In this document: positions 49,088-58,047 of the stretch, piece by piece | How the letters are laid out: each line of letters starts with the position of its first letter | Numbering within the stretch: the stretch's first letter is position 1 | NCBI RefSeq assembly: GCF_030696665.1 | Contig: NZ_JAUYRV010000026.1 | Location: 124,001 to 188,000 of the forward strand | Length of the DNA: 64,000 bases | Origin: Novosphingobium sp. | GTDB taxonomy: Bacteria > Pseudomonadota > Alphaproteobacteria > Sphingomonadales > Sphingomonadaceae | Direction: 5' to 3' | Position numbers and translations under genes: made by a program | Notes under the pieces: model-generated | The model's input: only the letters and a program-made list of their open reading frames with translations | Database searches by the model: none | Told to the model about the DNA's origin: nothing

Positions 49088-51412
49088 ATGGATAAGCTTT
49101 GGCCGCGCGCCGCGCGGATCGGACTTCTTTTGCCTGCGGTCGTTGGCACAAGCGCTTACGCACAGACTGAGCCGGCTTCATCGGCTGCGAGCACTCCGCA
49201 GCCGGAGGCCGTATCGACGCCCGCCGCACAGGATCAGGGCGCCGGTCTTCAGGACATCATCGTGACTGCGCAGAAGCGCAGCGAGTCGGTGCAGAAAATT
49301 CCTCTCGCGGTGACGGCCCTATCCGGCAATGACCTCGCGAAGGCGGGCATCAACAGCATCGAGGGTCTGCAGGCCGCCGTCCCCAATCTCAACCTCGGCC
49401 AGCAGCTCGGCGTCGCGAGAATCTCGCTGCGCGGCATCGGCCTCGACAACCTCAGCACCGGCGCCGAGGGAAGTATCGCTTTCCACCTCAACAGCGCGTT
49501 CATTTCGCGCGGCGCCGCAGCGCTCAGCGCATTCTACGACGTCGATCGCGTGGAAGTTCTGCGCGGGCCACAGGGCACGCTCTATGGCCGCAACGCGACC
49601 GGCGGCTCAATCAACCTCATAACGCGCCAGCCCACCGACACGTTTTCGGGTTATGGCGATGTCACGGTCGGCAACTATGGTCGTTTGGCGTTCGACGGCG
49701 CCGTCAGCGGCCCGATTGTCTCTGATAAAGTGCTCGCGCGGATCGCTTTCTCGACGGACGACCGCAACGGCTATGGCCGAAACATCACGACCGGCACTAG
49801 GATCGACGACACCAATGCCCGTTCGATCCGTGGTACGCTGAAGCTTTTACCCGCCGACGATCTCACCATCACTCTGATCGCCGACTATCATCGAGAAAAT
49901 GACAACGCGAACGGCTATCATTATTTCGGACCCGCGGGCCAGACTGCCAGCGGCCAGACAATCACACCTTTCGGCATTCAGTTCGGCGGCGTCACCGCAA
50001 GCAATCCGCGCGATATCGCAAACGAAGCCGATCCGTTCAACCGGCGCACGATCTGGGGTGTCAGCAGCGAGATTGCATATCGATTCGGCGGCGTCACAGC
50101 CAAGTCGATCACGGCCTATCGCAGCACGAAATACATTACCGGATCGGACCTCGATTCCACCAGTTTTCGTCTCGCGCCGATCTTCCAGAACGAAGACGAC
50201 AAACAGTTCAGCCAGGAGTTTCAGCTCTCGTCCGAATCCGACCGGTTCCGATGGCTGCTGGGGGCATTTTATTTCCACGAAAATGACGCCGGCGCGATCA
50301 TCATTCCCTACAATGATATTGGCTTCGGCGGTCCCGGCGTCATCCGCCAGGGCTATTATGCCGGCGGGCGTCTCGAGACTGATGCCGGCGCCATCTTCGG
50401 GCAAGCGACCTACAATCTGACCCCGGAGATTCACCTCGTCGTCGGTGGCCGTTACAGCATCGAGCGAAAAGGCATTTCCGAACAGCTTCAGTTCGACCTC
50501 GCGCGACCCTATTCGCCCGCCAATCCCGTCGCGCCGCTCGCCCAGTGCGGAGCCGATATCCCATCGGTCCCGACCTGCCAACCGCACAAGACCTTCCGAT
50601 CCTTCACGCCGAAAGTGGCGCTCGAGTATCAAATCACGCCCGACGCTTTGCTCTACGCCTCGGTTTCGCGAGGCTTCAAAAGCGGCACCTACAATGTCGG
50701 CGGCGTGCAGCCGCCCGTGAAGCCGGAGAAGGTCACGGCCTATGAAGGGGGCCTGAAATCGGAATTCCTCGATCGGCGGCTCCGCATAAATCTTGCCGGC
50801 TTTTATTATGATTACAAGGATCTCCAGGTCGGCAAGGTGGTCAACGCGTCACTCGCGCTGGAGAATGCGGCGACAGCGACGATCTACGGTGCCGAGCTCG
50901 AGTTGCGCGCGCGCCCCACGCCCGACTTAGAACTGGGTCTGACCGGCTCCTATCTCAACGCCAAGTTCGACAGTTTCATCAGTATCGATCCCGCGCGACC
51001 CGGAGGTGACGGGCGCACCGTCGACCCGGCGACCGGCGCACCGGCTTTCAACAACGCCGGCAACCGCCTGCCGCAAGCCCCCAAATGGACGGTCGACGCC
51101 ATGGCACAATATACCGTGCGCTCGGACCATGGATCCTTTGCCCTTCGCGGAGAGGTCTTGTGGGTCGATAAGGTCTATTTCAGTGCCTTCAACGTTCCGC
51201 AGGTGTCGCAGCCGGCAAAGACCAAGCTCAATGCCTCGCTGATCTACACCGATCCGGGCGATCGCTGGAGCGTGACCGTCTACGGCAAGAATCTCGCCAA
51301 CAAGACGTACATCTCAAACGCCTTTGTCAGCTCCAGCATCGTGGGATTTGGCGTCAACGGCTTCCTCGAGGAGCCGCGAACCTATGGCGTGACCATCGGG
51401 TATAAGTTCTAG
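49088..51412 (+). CDS. TonB-dependent receptor (island copy 1)
   Basis: A 774-residue outer-membrane receptor: a signal peptide ending TSAYAQ, a TonB box in DIIVTAQKRSES, a plug with VQKIPLAVTALSG and YGRNATGGSINLITRQP, and a barrel ending GVTIGYKF. The plug type (IVTAQKR, YGRNATGG) is typical of the large sphingomonad receptor group that imports organic nutrients such as aromatics or terpenoids. An AGGAGGGG ribosome site marks the ATG. It is probably in one operon with the amidohydrolase upstream and the cyclase-family hydrolase 16 bp downstream. Confidence 0.88.
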   Translation: MDKLWPRAARIGLLLPAVVGTSAYAQTEPASSAASTPQPEAVSTPAAQDQGAGLQDIIVTAQKRSESVQKIPLAVTALSGNDLAKAGINSIEGLQAAVPNLNLGQQLGVARISLRGIGLDNLSTGAEGSIAFHLNSAFISRGAAALSAFYDVDRVEVLRGPQGTLYGRNATGGSINLITRQPTDTFSGYGDVTVGNYGRLAFDGAVSGPIVSDKVLARIAFSTDDRNGYGRNITTGTRIDDTNARSIRGTLKLLPADDLTITLIADYHRENDNANGYHYFGPAGQTASGQTITPFGIQFGGVTASNPRDIANEADPFNRRTIWGVSSEIAYRFGGVTAKSITAYRSTKYITGSDLDSTSFRLAPIFQNEDDKQFSQEFQLSSESDRFRWLLGAFYFHENDAGAIIIPYNDIGFGGPGVIRQGYYAGGRLETDAGAIFGQATYNLTPEIHLVVGGRYSIERKGISEQLQFDLARPYSPANPVAPLAQCGADIPSVPTCQPHKTFRSFTPKVALEYQITPDALLYASVSRGFKSGTYNVGGVQPPVKPEKVTAYEGGLKSEFLDRRLRINLAGFYYDYKDLQVGKVVNASLALENAATATIYGAELELRARPTPDLELGLTGSYLNAKFDSFISIDPARPGGDGRTVDPATGAPAFNNAGNRLPQAPKWTVDAMAQYTVRSDHGSFALRGEVLWVDKVYFSAFNVPQVSQPAKTKLNASLIYTDPGDRWSVTVYGKNLANKTYISNAFVSSSIVGFGVNGFLEEPRTYGVTIGYKF

Positions 51413-51428
51413 CCGGGAATATATTCTC

Positions 51429-52220
51429 ATGATCACGATTCCCACCGCCGAGTCCATCATCGACATTTCGATGCCCATCGAGAATGATATCGTATCGGAT
51501 CCGGCGGCCTTTCGTCCACGGGTCCGATATTTCGGGCACGATGATACACGAGAACAGATGCTGGCCTTCTTCCCCGGAATGACGGCCAGCGACCTGCCCG
51601 ATGGCGAGGCCTGGGCGATCGAGCATGTCGAGCTGATCACGCACAACGGCACGCATCTCGACGCACCTTACCATTTTCATTCGACGATGGATGGGGGCAA
51701 GCGGGCGATCACGATCGACGAGGTTCCGCTCCACTGGTGCTGCCAACCAGGCGTCAAGCTCGATTTCCGGCATTTCCCCGATGGCTATGTGGTGACCGCC
51801 GAGGATGTTCGGGCTGAACTCGATCGGATCGGCGTCAAGCTCAGCCCGCTGACCATCGTGGTCATCAACACGCGGGCCGGTTCGGCCTACGGCACGGATG
51901 ACTATGTCAACGCGGGGTGTGGAATGGGCCGCGAAGCCACGCTTCACCTGCTTGAGCGCGGTGTCCGGGTGACAGGGACCGATGCATGGTCATGGGACGC
52001 GCCGTTCACTTACACGGCGCAGAAATATGCCGAAACCGGGAATGCCGACCTGATCTGGGAGGGGCACAAAGCGGGTCGGGAAATCGGCTATTGCCATCTG
52101 GAGAAGCTGCATAATCTCGAAGCGCTTCCATCCTCCGGATTCACCGTGATGTGTTTCCCGACCAAGATCAAAGGCGCTTCGGCAGGCTGGACCCGCGCGG
52201 TCGCCGTCCTCGACGATTGA
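51429..52220 (+). CDS. Cyclase-family (kynurenine formamidase-like) metal hydrolase
   Basis: A 263-residue member of the cyclase/KynB-like superfamily. The metal-binding signature is THNGTHLDAPYHF (HxGTHxDxPxH), and an early IDISMPIEN strand is typical. Family members hydrolyse formamides, lactones or cyclic imides such as isatin. Placement between a TonB receptor and a beta-keto acid cleavage enzyme suggests ring or amide opening of an imported compound; this is inference. The gene starts 16 bp after the receptor stop. Confidence 0.85.
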   Translation: MITIPTAESIIDISMPIENDIVSDPAAFRPRVRYFGHDDTREQMLAFFPGMTASDLPDGEAWAIEHVELITHNGTHLDAPYHFHSTMDGGKRAITIDEVPLHWCCQPGVKLDFRHFPDGYVVTAEDVRAELDRIGVKLSPLTIVVINTRAGSAYGTDDYVNAGCGMGREATLHLLERGVRVTGTDAWSWDAPFTYTAQKYAETGNADLIWEGHKAGREIGYCHLEKLHNLEALPSSGFTVMCFPTKIKGASAGWTRAVAVLDD

Positions 52221-52233
52221 ATGGAGTCTGGCC

Positions 52234-53163
52234 ATGAGCAACAAGGTCATCATCAGCTGCGCGGTGACGGGATCGGCGCACACGCCGACGATGTCGGACG
52301 CGCTCCCGGTCACGCCCGAGGAGATCGCCGAGCAGTCGATCGCCGCCGCCGAAGCGGGCGCGGCGATCCTGCATCTCCATGCCCGCATCCCCGAGGACGG
52401 TAGGCCGACCGGCGATCCCGAGGTCTATGCCCGCTTCCTGCCCGTGATCCGGCAGCGCACCGACGCCGTCATCAACATCACGACGGGCGGTGCGGCCACC
52501 ATGCCGGTCGCCGAGCGCCTCGCCGCCTCTGCGCGTTTCAAGCCCGAGCTTTGCTCGCTCAACATGGGCTCGCTCAATTTCGCCTTCTTCCCCGCCGCGA
52601 AGCGCATCGCCGACTGGAAATACGCGTGGGAGAAGGACTATGTCACCGGCTCCGACGACTATATCTTCCGCAACACCTTCCGCGATATCGAGACGATCCT
52701 CACGACGATGGCGGAGGCGGGTACCAAATTTGAGCATGAATGCTATGACGTCGGCCATCTCTACAATCTCGCCCATTTCGTCGATCGCGGCCTGGTGAAG
52801 CCACCCTTCTTCGTCCAGATGATCTTCGGCATATTGGGCGGCATCGGTGCCGATCTCGAAAATCTTCATTATATGAAGGAAACCGCCGATCGCCTCTTCG
52901 GACGCGGCAATTACCGCTGGTCGGTGCTCGCCGCGGGTAGGCACCAGATGCCCTTTCTGACGCAGGCGGCGTTGCTCGGCGGCTATGTCCGCGTCGGGCT
53001 CGAGGACAGCCTTTTCATCGAACGCGGCGTCCTTGCGGCTTCGAATGCCCAGCAGGTCGAGAAGATCAAGCGCATCCTCGCCGAAATGGGTCACGAACCC
53101 GCGAGCCCCGCCGAAGCGAGGGAAATCCTCGGTCTCAAGGGCAGTGACCGCGTCGCCTTCTGA
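52234..53163 (+). CDS. Beta-keto acid cleavage enzyme (BKACE, DUF849)
   Basis: A 309-residue enzyme of the BKACE family, which condenses a beta-keto acid with acetyl-CoA to yield acetoacetate and a CoA ester, as in 3-keto-5-aminohexanoate cleavage. The Zn-binding HLHAR is at about residues 47-51, CAVTGSAHTP lies near the N-terminus, and the closing signature GGYVRVGLEDSLF is present. Its start lies 13 bp after the cyclase gene, so the two are co-transcribed. It would remove a carbon unit from a keto acid produced by the preceding hydrolases. Confidence 0.9.
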   Translation: MSNKVIISCAVTGSAHTPTMSDALPVTPEEIAEQSIAAAEAGAAILHLHARIPEDGRPTGDPEVYARFLPVIRQRTDAVINITTGGAATMPVAERLAASARFKPELCSLNMGSLNFAFFPAAKRIADWKYAWEKDYVTGSDDYIFRNTFRDIETILTTMAEAGTKFEHECYDVGHLYNLAHFVDRGLVKPPFFVQMIFGILGGIGADLENLHYMKETADRLFGRGNYRWSVLAAGRHQMPFLTQAALLGGYVRVGLEDSLFIERGVLAASNAQQVEKIKRILAEMGHEPASPAEAREILGLKGSDRVAF

Positions 53164-53706
53164 GCCGTGCACAGGAAGCAAGCGAATGAGGGCTTCGGTC
53201 ATCGACCGATTCGGCCGTCCAGACACGGCCCTTTGGCGTGCCTGAGAATCCGTATCGCCAGATGAATTCGTACCTCATCTTCATGATCCAACAACGGCAC
53301 AATGCACAGCCCGTATACGCGGATGTCGACGGGGCTGCTTTCAAGGCGCGCTGTCGCCGCTCACGGCGACAGAGATGGTGCATTCACGGTCACCCGAATA
53401 GCTGATTTCCTTTGCTACTCGGCAAGGGAAAACCGTTGGCACCGCCGATTACACCGATACACCGTTTGGAAAAGCTGGATTGGAACGCCTCGCGCGCGCG
53501 CATCCGTCCCGCTGGGCGCGCTCAGCGTGACTATTCCAATGAAGTGTATGGGGTCATTTGCTCCGCCACGAGACGTCGCCGGTGCAGGCTCAACAATCCT
53601 CAATCAATGAGTGGAAGGAATAGTTCGCCAACAAATTGAATTGGACGATGAGCCCCAAGGCGCGGCAAATGGCGCCACATCAAAAAATGCCGTGGGGAGG
53701 ACAGTC
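53164..53706. other. 543-bp gap before the second island receptor
   Basis: I find no supported gene. Several short frames exist without ribosome sites. The region contains the hairpin at 53351-53372 and presumably a promoter for the downstream receptor, suggesting a second transcription unit. Confidence 0.55.
53351..53372 (+). terminator. Perfect 9-bp hairpin CTGTCGCCG-CTCA-CGGCGACAG
   Basis: A compact stem-loop 188 bp after the BKACE stop with no T-run. It may end the first island transcript or bind a dimeric regulator. Confidence 0.45.
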
Positions 53707-56316
53707 ATGGTCACAGCCTTTAGGACAAATTTGCTTTGTGCCACCGCGCTATCGATCGCGTGTGCGCTTGCAGTGCCGGCACATGCCCAGGACGCTGCAT
53801 CGCAGGGCGAAAAGCCCGAGGCGCAGGAAGGTGGCCTTGAGACAATCGTCGTCACGGCGCAGAAGCGCGAACAGAATTTGCAGGATGTTCCGGCCGCCGT
53901 TTCCGCCATAGGCGGCGAGACGCTGCGCACGCGCGGCATCACGGAGACCTCAGACTTGATGGGCGCGATCCCCAGCCTGCAAGTCACCACTCCCTATGGT
54001 CGCACCCAACCGAATTTCTCGCTGCGCGGGATTTCAGTGGCGAACGAATTTTCCGCCTCCACTGCGTCGCCGGTTGGCGTCTATGTCGATGAAGTCTATC
54101 AGAGCTTCCGGGCGAGCCATGGCCTGCAACTCTATGACATCGACCGGGTCGAGGTACTGCGCGGACCGCAAGGAACACTCTACGGTCGCAACACCACGGG
54201 TGGCGCGATCAGCTTCTTCACGCGCAAGCCGGATCTGGGAGAGGCCAATGGCTATCTGACCGCCGGCTATGCCAATTACGACACTTTCACGGTGCAGGGC
54301 GCCGCTGAAGCGACGCTGGTTCCCGACATCTTGGGCGTCCGCGTCGCCGGTACTTTTGCAAAAGGGGATGGTTGGCAGCGCAATGTACTGCCTGGGAATG
54401 AGCGCGACCTAGGGACCACCGATACGATCGGCGGTCGCATCTCGATCCGCTTCCGGCCCGATCCCGATCTCGACATCAATTTGAAGCTCTATGCCGCGAA
54501 GGACGATCCATGGGGCACCGCGCCCTATGCAGGTGGTCAACTCGCGGGCGGGCAGGATGCGCTCGGCTATTCGCGTTACGATCCGCAACCTTTCCTAGGC
54601 GGGCGGTTGCTGCGTGACAATGAGGTCGCAGTTGATCGGGTAGGTAAGAACATCAGCAAGTCGAAAGGGATAGCCCTCAACATCAAATGGGATGTCAGCG
54701 ACCAATTCTCCGTCACCTCGATTACCGGCTACGACACCGGCGACTATATCAACAATCCTGATGATTGCGATGGCGGCCCAGCCGATCTCTGCTCGATCGG
54801 CCTCACGTCGACGAGCAAGAATTTCAACCAGGATCTGCGTTTCAGCTATTCGAACGACCGCCTCGATATCATTGCCGGCCTTTATTATGGCAGGGACAAG
54901 GTCAAGTCGGTCAACTACCCGGACTTTTTCGGGGCGCTGAGGCCGCTGCTGCTTGGCGCCGGTCTTCCGGGCAGCTACAATAACGCCGCAATCGGAACGC
55001 CCGACGCGATCCGCTATATCCCAGCCTTTGCCGCCAATCCGGCGTTGGGGCCTGGCGATGCCGGATTCTGCGACGCGATCGAGATCAATCCCAACGGCTT
55101 CCTTGATGCACGCTCGCTGATTGCACTCCAGACCGACATCGCGATCAATAATACGGGCAATGGCGGCATGGGGGGTAGCTTTTCGGCGGGCTGCGCCGGG
55201 GCAGGCGCGCCTCCGTTCACCCCGATCCTCGGCGAACAGCGTTTTGACGTGTCGCGCCCCTCGAAGGCGATCTACGGCGACGTAACCTGGAAAACGACCG
55301 AGCGGCTGACCGTGGCGGTGGGTGCACGCTACACCCAGGATAAGGTCAATTACCTTAACGGCAGCACTTTCCTCTATGCGCTCGACGGTACGACGCCGGT
55401 TGTCAACCTGATCCCCTACAGCAATCCATACAACCCCAATCTCGCGCCGCTTGAGCAGCGCGAAAAGGCAAACAGGCTAACCGGCCGTATCAATGTCAGC
55501 TATGAGTTCGCCGATGATATCATGGGCTATCTCCAGTACAGTCGCGGTTACCGCAGCGGCAGCTTCAACGGGCTTGCCTATCAGGGCGTCAATCAAGTCT
55601 ATTATATCCAGCCTGAAAAGGTGAATGCATATGAGGCGGGGCTCAAAACCCGGCTGTTCGATCGCCGCGTCCAACTTAACCTCGCGGGCTTCTACTACGA
55701 GTATTCGAATCACCAAGTAACGCAGGTGGTTGGCGCTACAACCTTCACGCGCAGCGCCAATGGTCGCCTGTTCGGTGGCGAGGCCGAACTCGCCTGGCAG
55801 GTGGCCGATACGTTGCGTTTCGATGCTTCGCTGGGCTATCTCAACAGCAAGTACAAAGGCAATGTGATCGATCCGGCAAACCCGGCAAGCCCGACATTGA
55901 ACGTCAACGGCAATCCCTTCCCGAACGCGCCGGAGGTTACGTTCCAGGCCGGATTCGACTGGGATATGATCGATGACGGCACCAACAAGCTGACCTTGCG
56001 CGGTGATGCGTCCTACATGGGCAAGTACTATTTTGATCCGTTCAAGAATTATGGGCAGACACCGTGCGATACACCCCCAGCGGGATCGAACATAACGCTC
56101 GCGGGTAAGGCGATTACATGCGCAAATCCGGGCTACTGGCTCGCCAATGCGCGATTAACCTATGCGCACGACAATATGTCGGTTAGCTTGTGGGCGAAGA
56201 ATCTGTTCGACAAATATTACTACACCTACGGCCTCAACATGAACGTGTTCGGCTACGATTATCTGAACCGCGGCATGCCGCGCACTTATGGCGTCGAAGC
56301 GACAGTCAAGTTCTGA
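53707..56316 (+). CDS. TonB-dependent receptor (island copy 2)
   Basis: An 869-residue outer-membrane receptor with a signal peptide ending VPAHAQ, a TonB box (ETIVVTAQKREQN), a plug with LQDVPAAVSAIGG and YGRNTTGGAISFFTRKP, and a barrel ending GVEATVKF. A GGGGAGGACAG ribosome region precedes the ATG. It heads the segment that encodes aldehyde dehydrogenase, GMC oxidoreductase and acyl-CoA ligase, so it probably imports the alcohol-type substrate those enzymes process. It is longer than island copy 1 and clearly a different ligand type cannot be excluded. Confidence 0.88.
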   Translation: MVTAFRTNLLCATALSIACALAVPAHAQDAASQGEKPEAQEGGLETIVVTAQKREQNLQDVPAAVSAIGGETLRTRGITETSDLMGAIPSLQVTTPYGRTQPNFSLRGISVANEFSASTASPVGVYVDEVYQSFRASHGLQLYDIDRVEVLRGPQGTLYGRNTTGGAISFFTRKPDLGEANGYLTAGYANYDTFTVQGAAEATLVPDILGVRVAGTFAKGDGWQRNVLPGNERDLGTTDTIGGRISIRFRPDPDLDINLKLYAAKDDPWGTAPYAGGQLAGGQDALGYSRYDPQPFLGGRLLRDNEVAVDRVGKNISKSKGIALNIKWDVSDQFSVTSITGYDTGDYINNPDDCDGGPADLCSIGLTSTSKNFNQDLRFSYSNDRLDIIAGLYYGRDKVKSVNYPDFFGALRPLLLGAGLPGSYNNAAIGTPDAIRYIPAFAANPALGPGDAGFCDAIEINPNGFLDARSLIALQTDIAINNTGNGGMGGSFSAGCAGAGAPPFTPILGEQRFDVSRPSKAIYGDVTWKTTERLTVAVGARYTQDKVNYLNGSTFLYALDGTTPVVNLIPYSNPYNPNLAPLEQREKANRLTGRINVSYEFADDIMGYLQYSRGYRSGSFNGLAYQGVNQVYYIQPEKVNAYEAGLKTRLFDRRVQLNLAGFYYEYSNHQVTQVVGATTFTRSANGRLFGGEAELAWQVADTLRFDASLGYLNSKYKGNVIDPANPASPTLNVNGNPFPNAPEVTFQAGFDWDMIDDGTNKLTLRGDASYMGKYYFDPFKNYGQTPCDTPPAGSNITLAGKAITCANPGYWLANARLTYAHDNMSVSLWAKNLFDKYYYTYGLNMNVFGYDYLNRGMPRTYGVEATVKF

Positions 56317-56401
56317 TCGCTGCTGCGACGGGGGCGGCGGGCATCCTCTCCCGCCCGCTGCCCCCGATTTTTCGACCTGACTTTCAGACCGAGGAGTATC
56401 C

Positions 56402-56545
56402 ATGATGCGTTCCACCGGCAACGGTCCCTCATTCATCGGCACGGCGTACAGAATCGAGCGCGCTGCGATCACTGAGATCGGCGCAGCTGAAAGCACCGCC
56501 CAGGCGAGCAGCGCCGAGCGGCCGGCGCGCCTCCGGACGATTTAA
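56402..56545 (+). CDS. Small 47-residue reading frame with strong ribosome site
   Basis: This short frame starts MMRSTGNGPSFIGTAYRIE and is preceded by GAGGAG at ideal spacing. Its stop lies one base before the GTG start of the aldehyde dehydrogenase, which has no good ribosome site of its own. Translational coupling or a leader-peptide role is plausible. No family is recognised, and the composition (Ala/Ser/Arg) is compatible with a non-functional frame, so confidence is moderate. Confidence 0.45.
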   Translation: MMRSTGNGPSFIGTAYRIERAAITEIGAAESTAQASSAERPARLRTI

Positions 56546-56546
56546 C

Positions 56547-57971
56547 GTGGATGCGTCTTGGAACAGAACTGAGCTGGAACGAATTTTCGCGACCCAACGC
56601 GAAGGGACGCGTGAGCAGGTTTCGCGCAGCTACGAAGAACGCATGGACCTGCTCGGGCGCCTTGGCCGGATATTTGAGCAGCACAGAGACGAATTGGTCG
56701 ATGCCGTTGCCGCCGATTTCGGCATTCGATCCCGCTACGAGACTATCCTGCTCGACCTGATGCTTGGCATATCGGAAATTAAATTTGCGCGCCGCAATCT
56801 GAAGACGTGGCTGAGGCCGCGGCGGGTGAAGACTGACATCTTCGGCCTTCCCGGTTCATCGCGCCTGGTCCCCCAGCCCCTAGGTGTGGTGGGCGTTCTC
56901 GGCACGTGGAACTATCCGCTCGGCACCATATTCGTTGGCGCGGCCGGTGCATTGGCGGCCGGCAACCGCGTGATCGCAAAGCCGAGCGAAGTTTCCGCCA
57001 ACGCCGCCGAAGCCAGCGAGCGGCTTGTGCGCCGGTATTTCGCCGAAGAGGAATTCGCGATTGTCCAGGGCGGGCCCGACATGGCACAGGCGATGACGGC
57101 CCTACCTTTCGACCATATTCTCTTCACCGGTTCACCCGCGGTTGGCCGCAAAGTCTATGAAGCGGCGGCTGCCAACCTTACACCTGTTACTCTGGAACTT
57201 GGCGGCAAATGCCCTGCCATCGTGGGCAAGGGTGCATCGCTTGCACAAGTCTGTGAAAGCTTAGTGTTCGGCAAGCTGCTCAACGCCGGCCAGACCTGCA
57301 TCGCCGCTGACTATGCCTTCGTCCATGTCGATCAGATGGAAAGCTTCGTCGCCGCACTCCGCGCTCAGGTTGCCAAATGCTACCCCAACGCGGCAAGCAA
57401 CCCCGATTTCACCAGTATCATCAATGACCGACAGTTCGCGCGGCTCCAAGGTTTGCTCGATGATGCCGAAGCCAAGGGCGCGACGGTGCTCAACCTCTCG
57501 GACAACGGCGATGGAACGCTTCCTGAACGGCATCGGATCGTGCCGTTGGCGGTTCTCGACGTTACCGATGACATGGCGATGATGCAGGAGGAGATTTTCG
57601 GACCGATCCTGCCGATCATGCCATATCGCTCCGAAGACGATCTCATTCGCTACGTAAACCGGCATGAGCGCCCGCTGGCGCTCTATTATTTTGGCGACGA
57701 AAGTGAGGAACGGCGCAAGATCATTTCCGAAACGCACGCTGGCGGCGTGACTCTCAACGGCACGGTCATGCACGTCTTCCAGCGCCGGCTGCCTTTCGGT
57801 GGCATCGGACAGAGCGGCATCGGTGCCTATACCGGCGTCGCCAGTTTCGAGCGCTTCACTCATTACAAGCCGGTGTTCTCTCAGCCGAAACTCAGCCTGC
57901 TTGGTCAACTTCTGCCACCCTATTCGAGCAAGACCGAAGGACTACTCAACATCTTCGAAAAGATCCTCTGA
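56547..57971 (+). CDS. Aldehyde dehydrogenase (coniferyl-aldehyde dehydrogenase type)
   Basis: A 474-residue NAD(P)-dependent aldehyde dehydrogenase of the membrane-anchored class-3/CALDH type. Visible are the Asn-bearing GTWNYPLG, the nucleotide loop FTGSPAVGRKV, the catalytic Glu in LELGGKCPAIV, the catalytic Cys in NAGQTCIAADY, and EEIFGPILPI. The C-terminal hydrophobic tail (LSLLGQLLPPY) is typical. It would oxidise the aldehyde made by the adjacent GMC enzyme to an acid. The GTG start is taken from the frame immediately behind the 47-residue small frame. Confidence 0.9.
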   Translation: MDASWNRTELERIFATQREGTREQVSRSYEERMDLLGRLGRIFEQHRDELVDAVAADFGIRSRYETILLDLMLGISEIKFARRNLKTWLRPRRVKTDIFGLPGSSRLVPQPLGVVGVLGTWNYPLGTIFVGAAGALAAGNRVIAKPSEVSANAAEASERLVRRYFAEEEFAIVQGGPDMAQAMTALPFDHILFTGSPAVGRKVYEAAAANLTPVTLELGGKCPAIVGKGASLAQVCESLVFGKLLNAGQTCIAADYAFVHVDQMESFVAALRAQVAKCYPNAASNPDFTSIINDRQFARLQGLLDDAEAKGATVLNLSDNGDGTLPERHRIVPLAVLDVTDDMAMMQEEIFGPILPIMPYRSEDDLIRYVNRHERPLALYYFGDESEERRKIISETHAGGVTLNGTVMHVFQRRLPFGGIGQSGIGAYTGVASFERFTHYKPVFSQPKLSLLGQLLPPYSSKTEGLLNIFEKIL

Positions 57972-58047
57972 CGTGGCTGCGGCGGTTGATGCTGGCATGT
58001 TGCATGACGCCGGGTCGCCAGCATGGGTCGAATGACAAGGGAAGCAA

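Noticed and set aside
53302..53610. 102-codon frame in the gap before the second island receptor
   Set aside because: It lacks a ribosome site and recognisable features and runs through the perfect hairpin.
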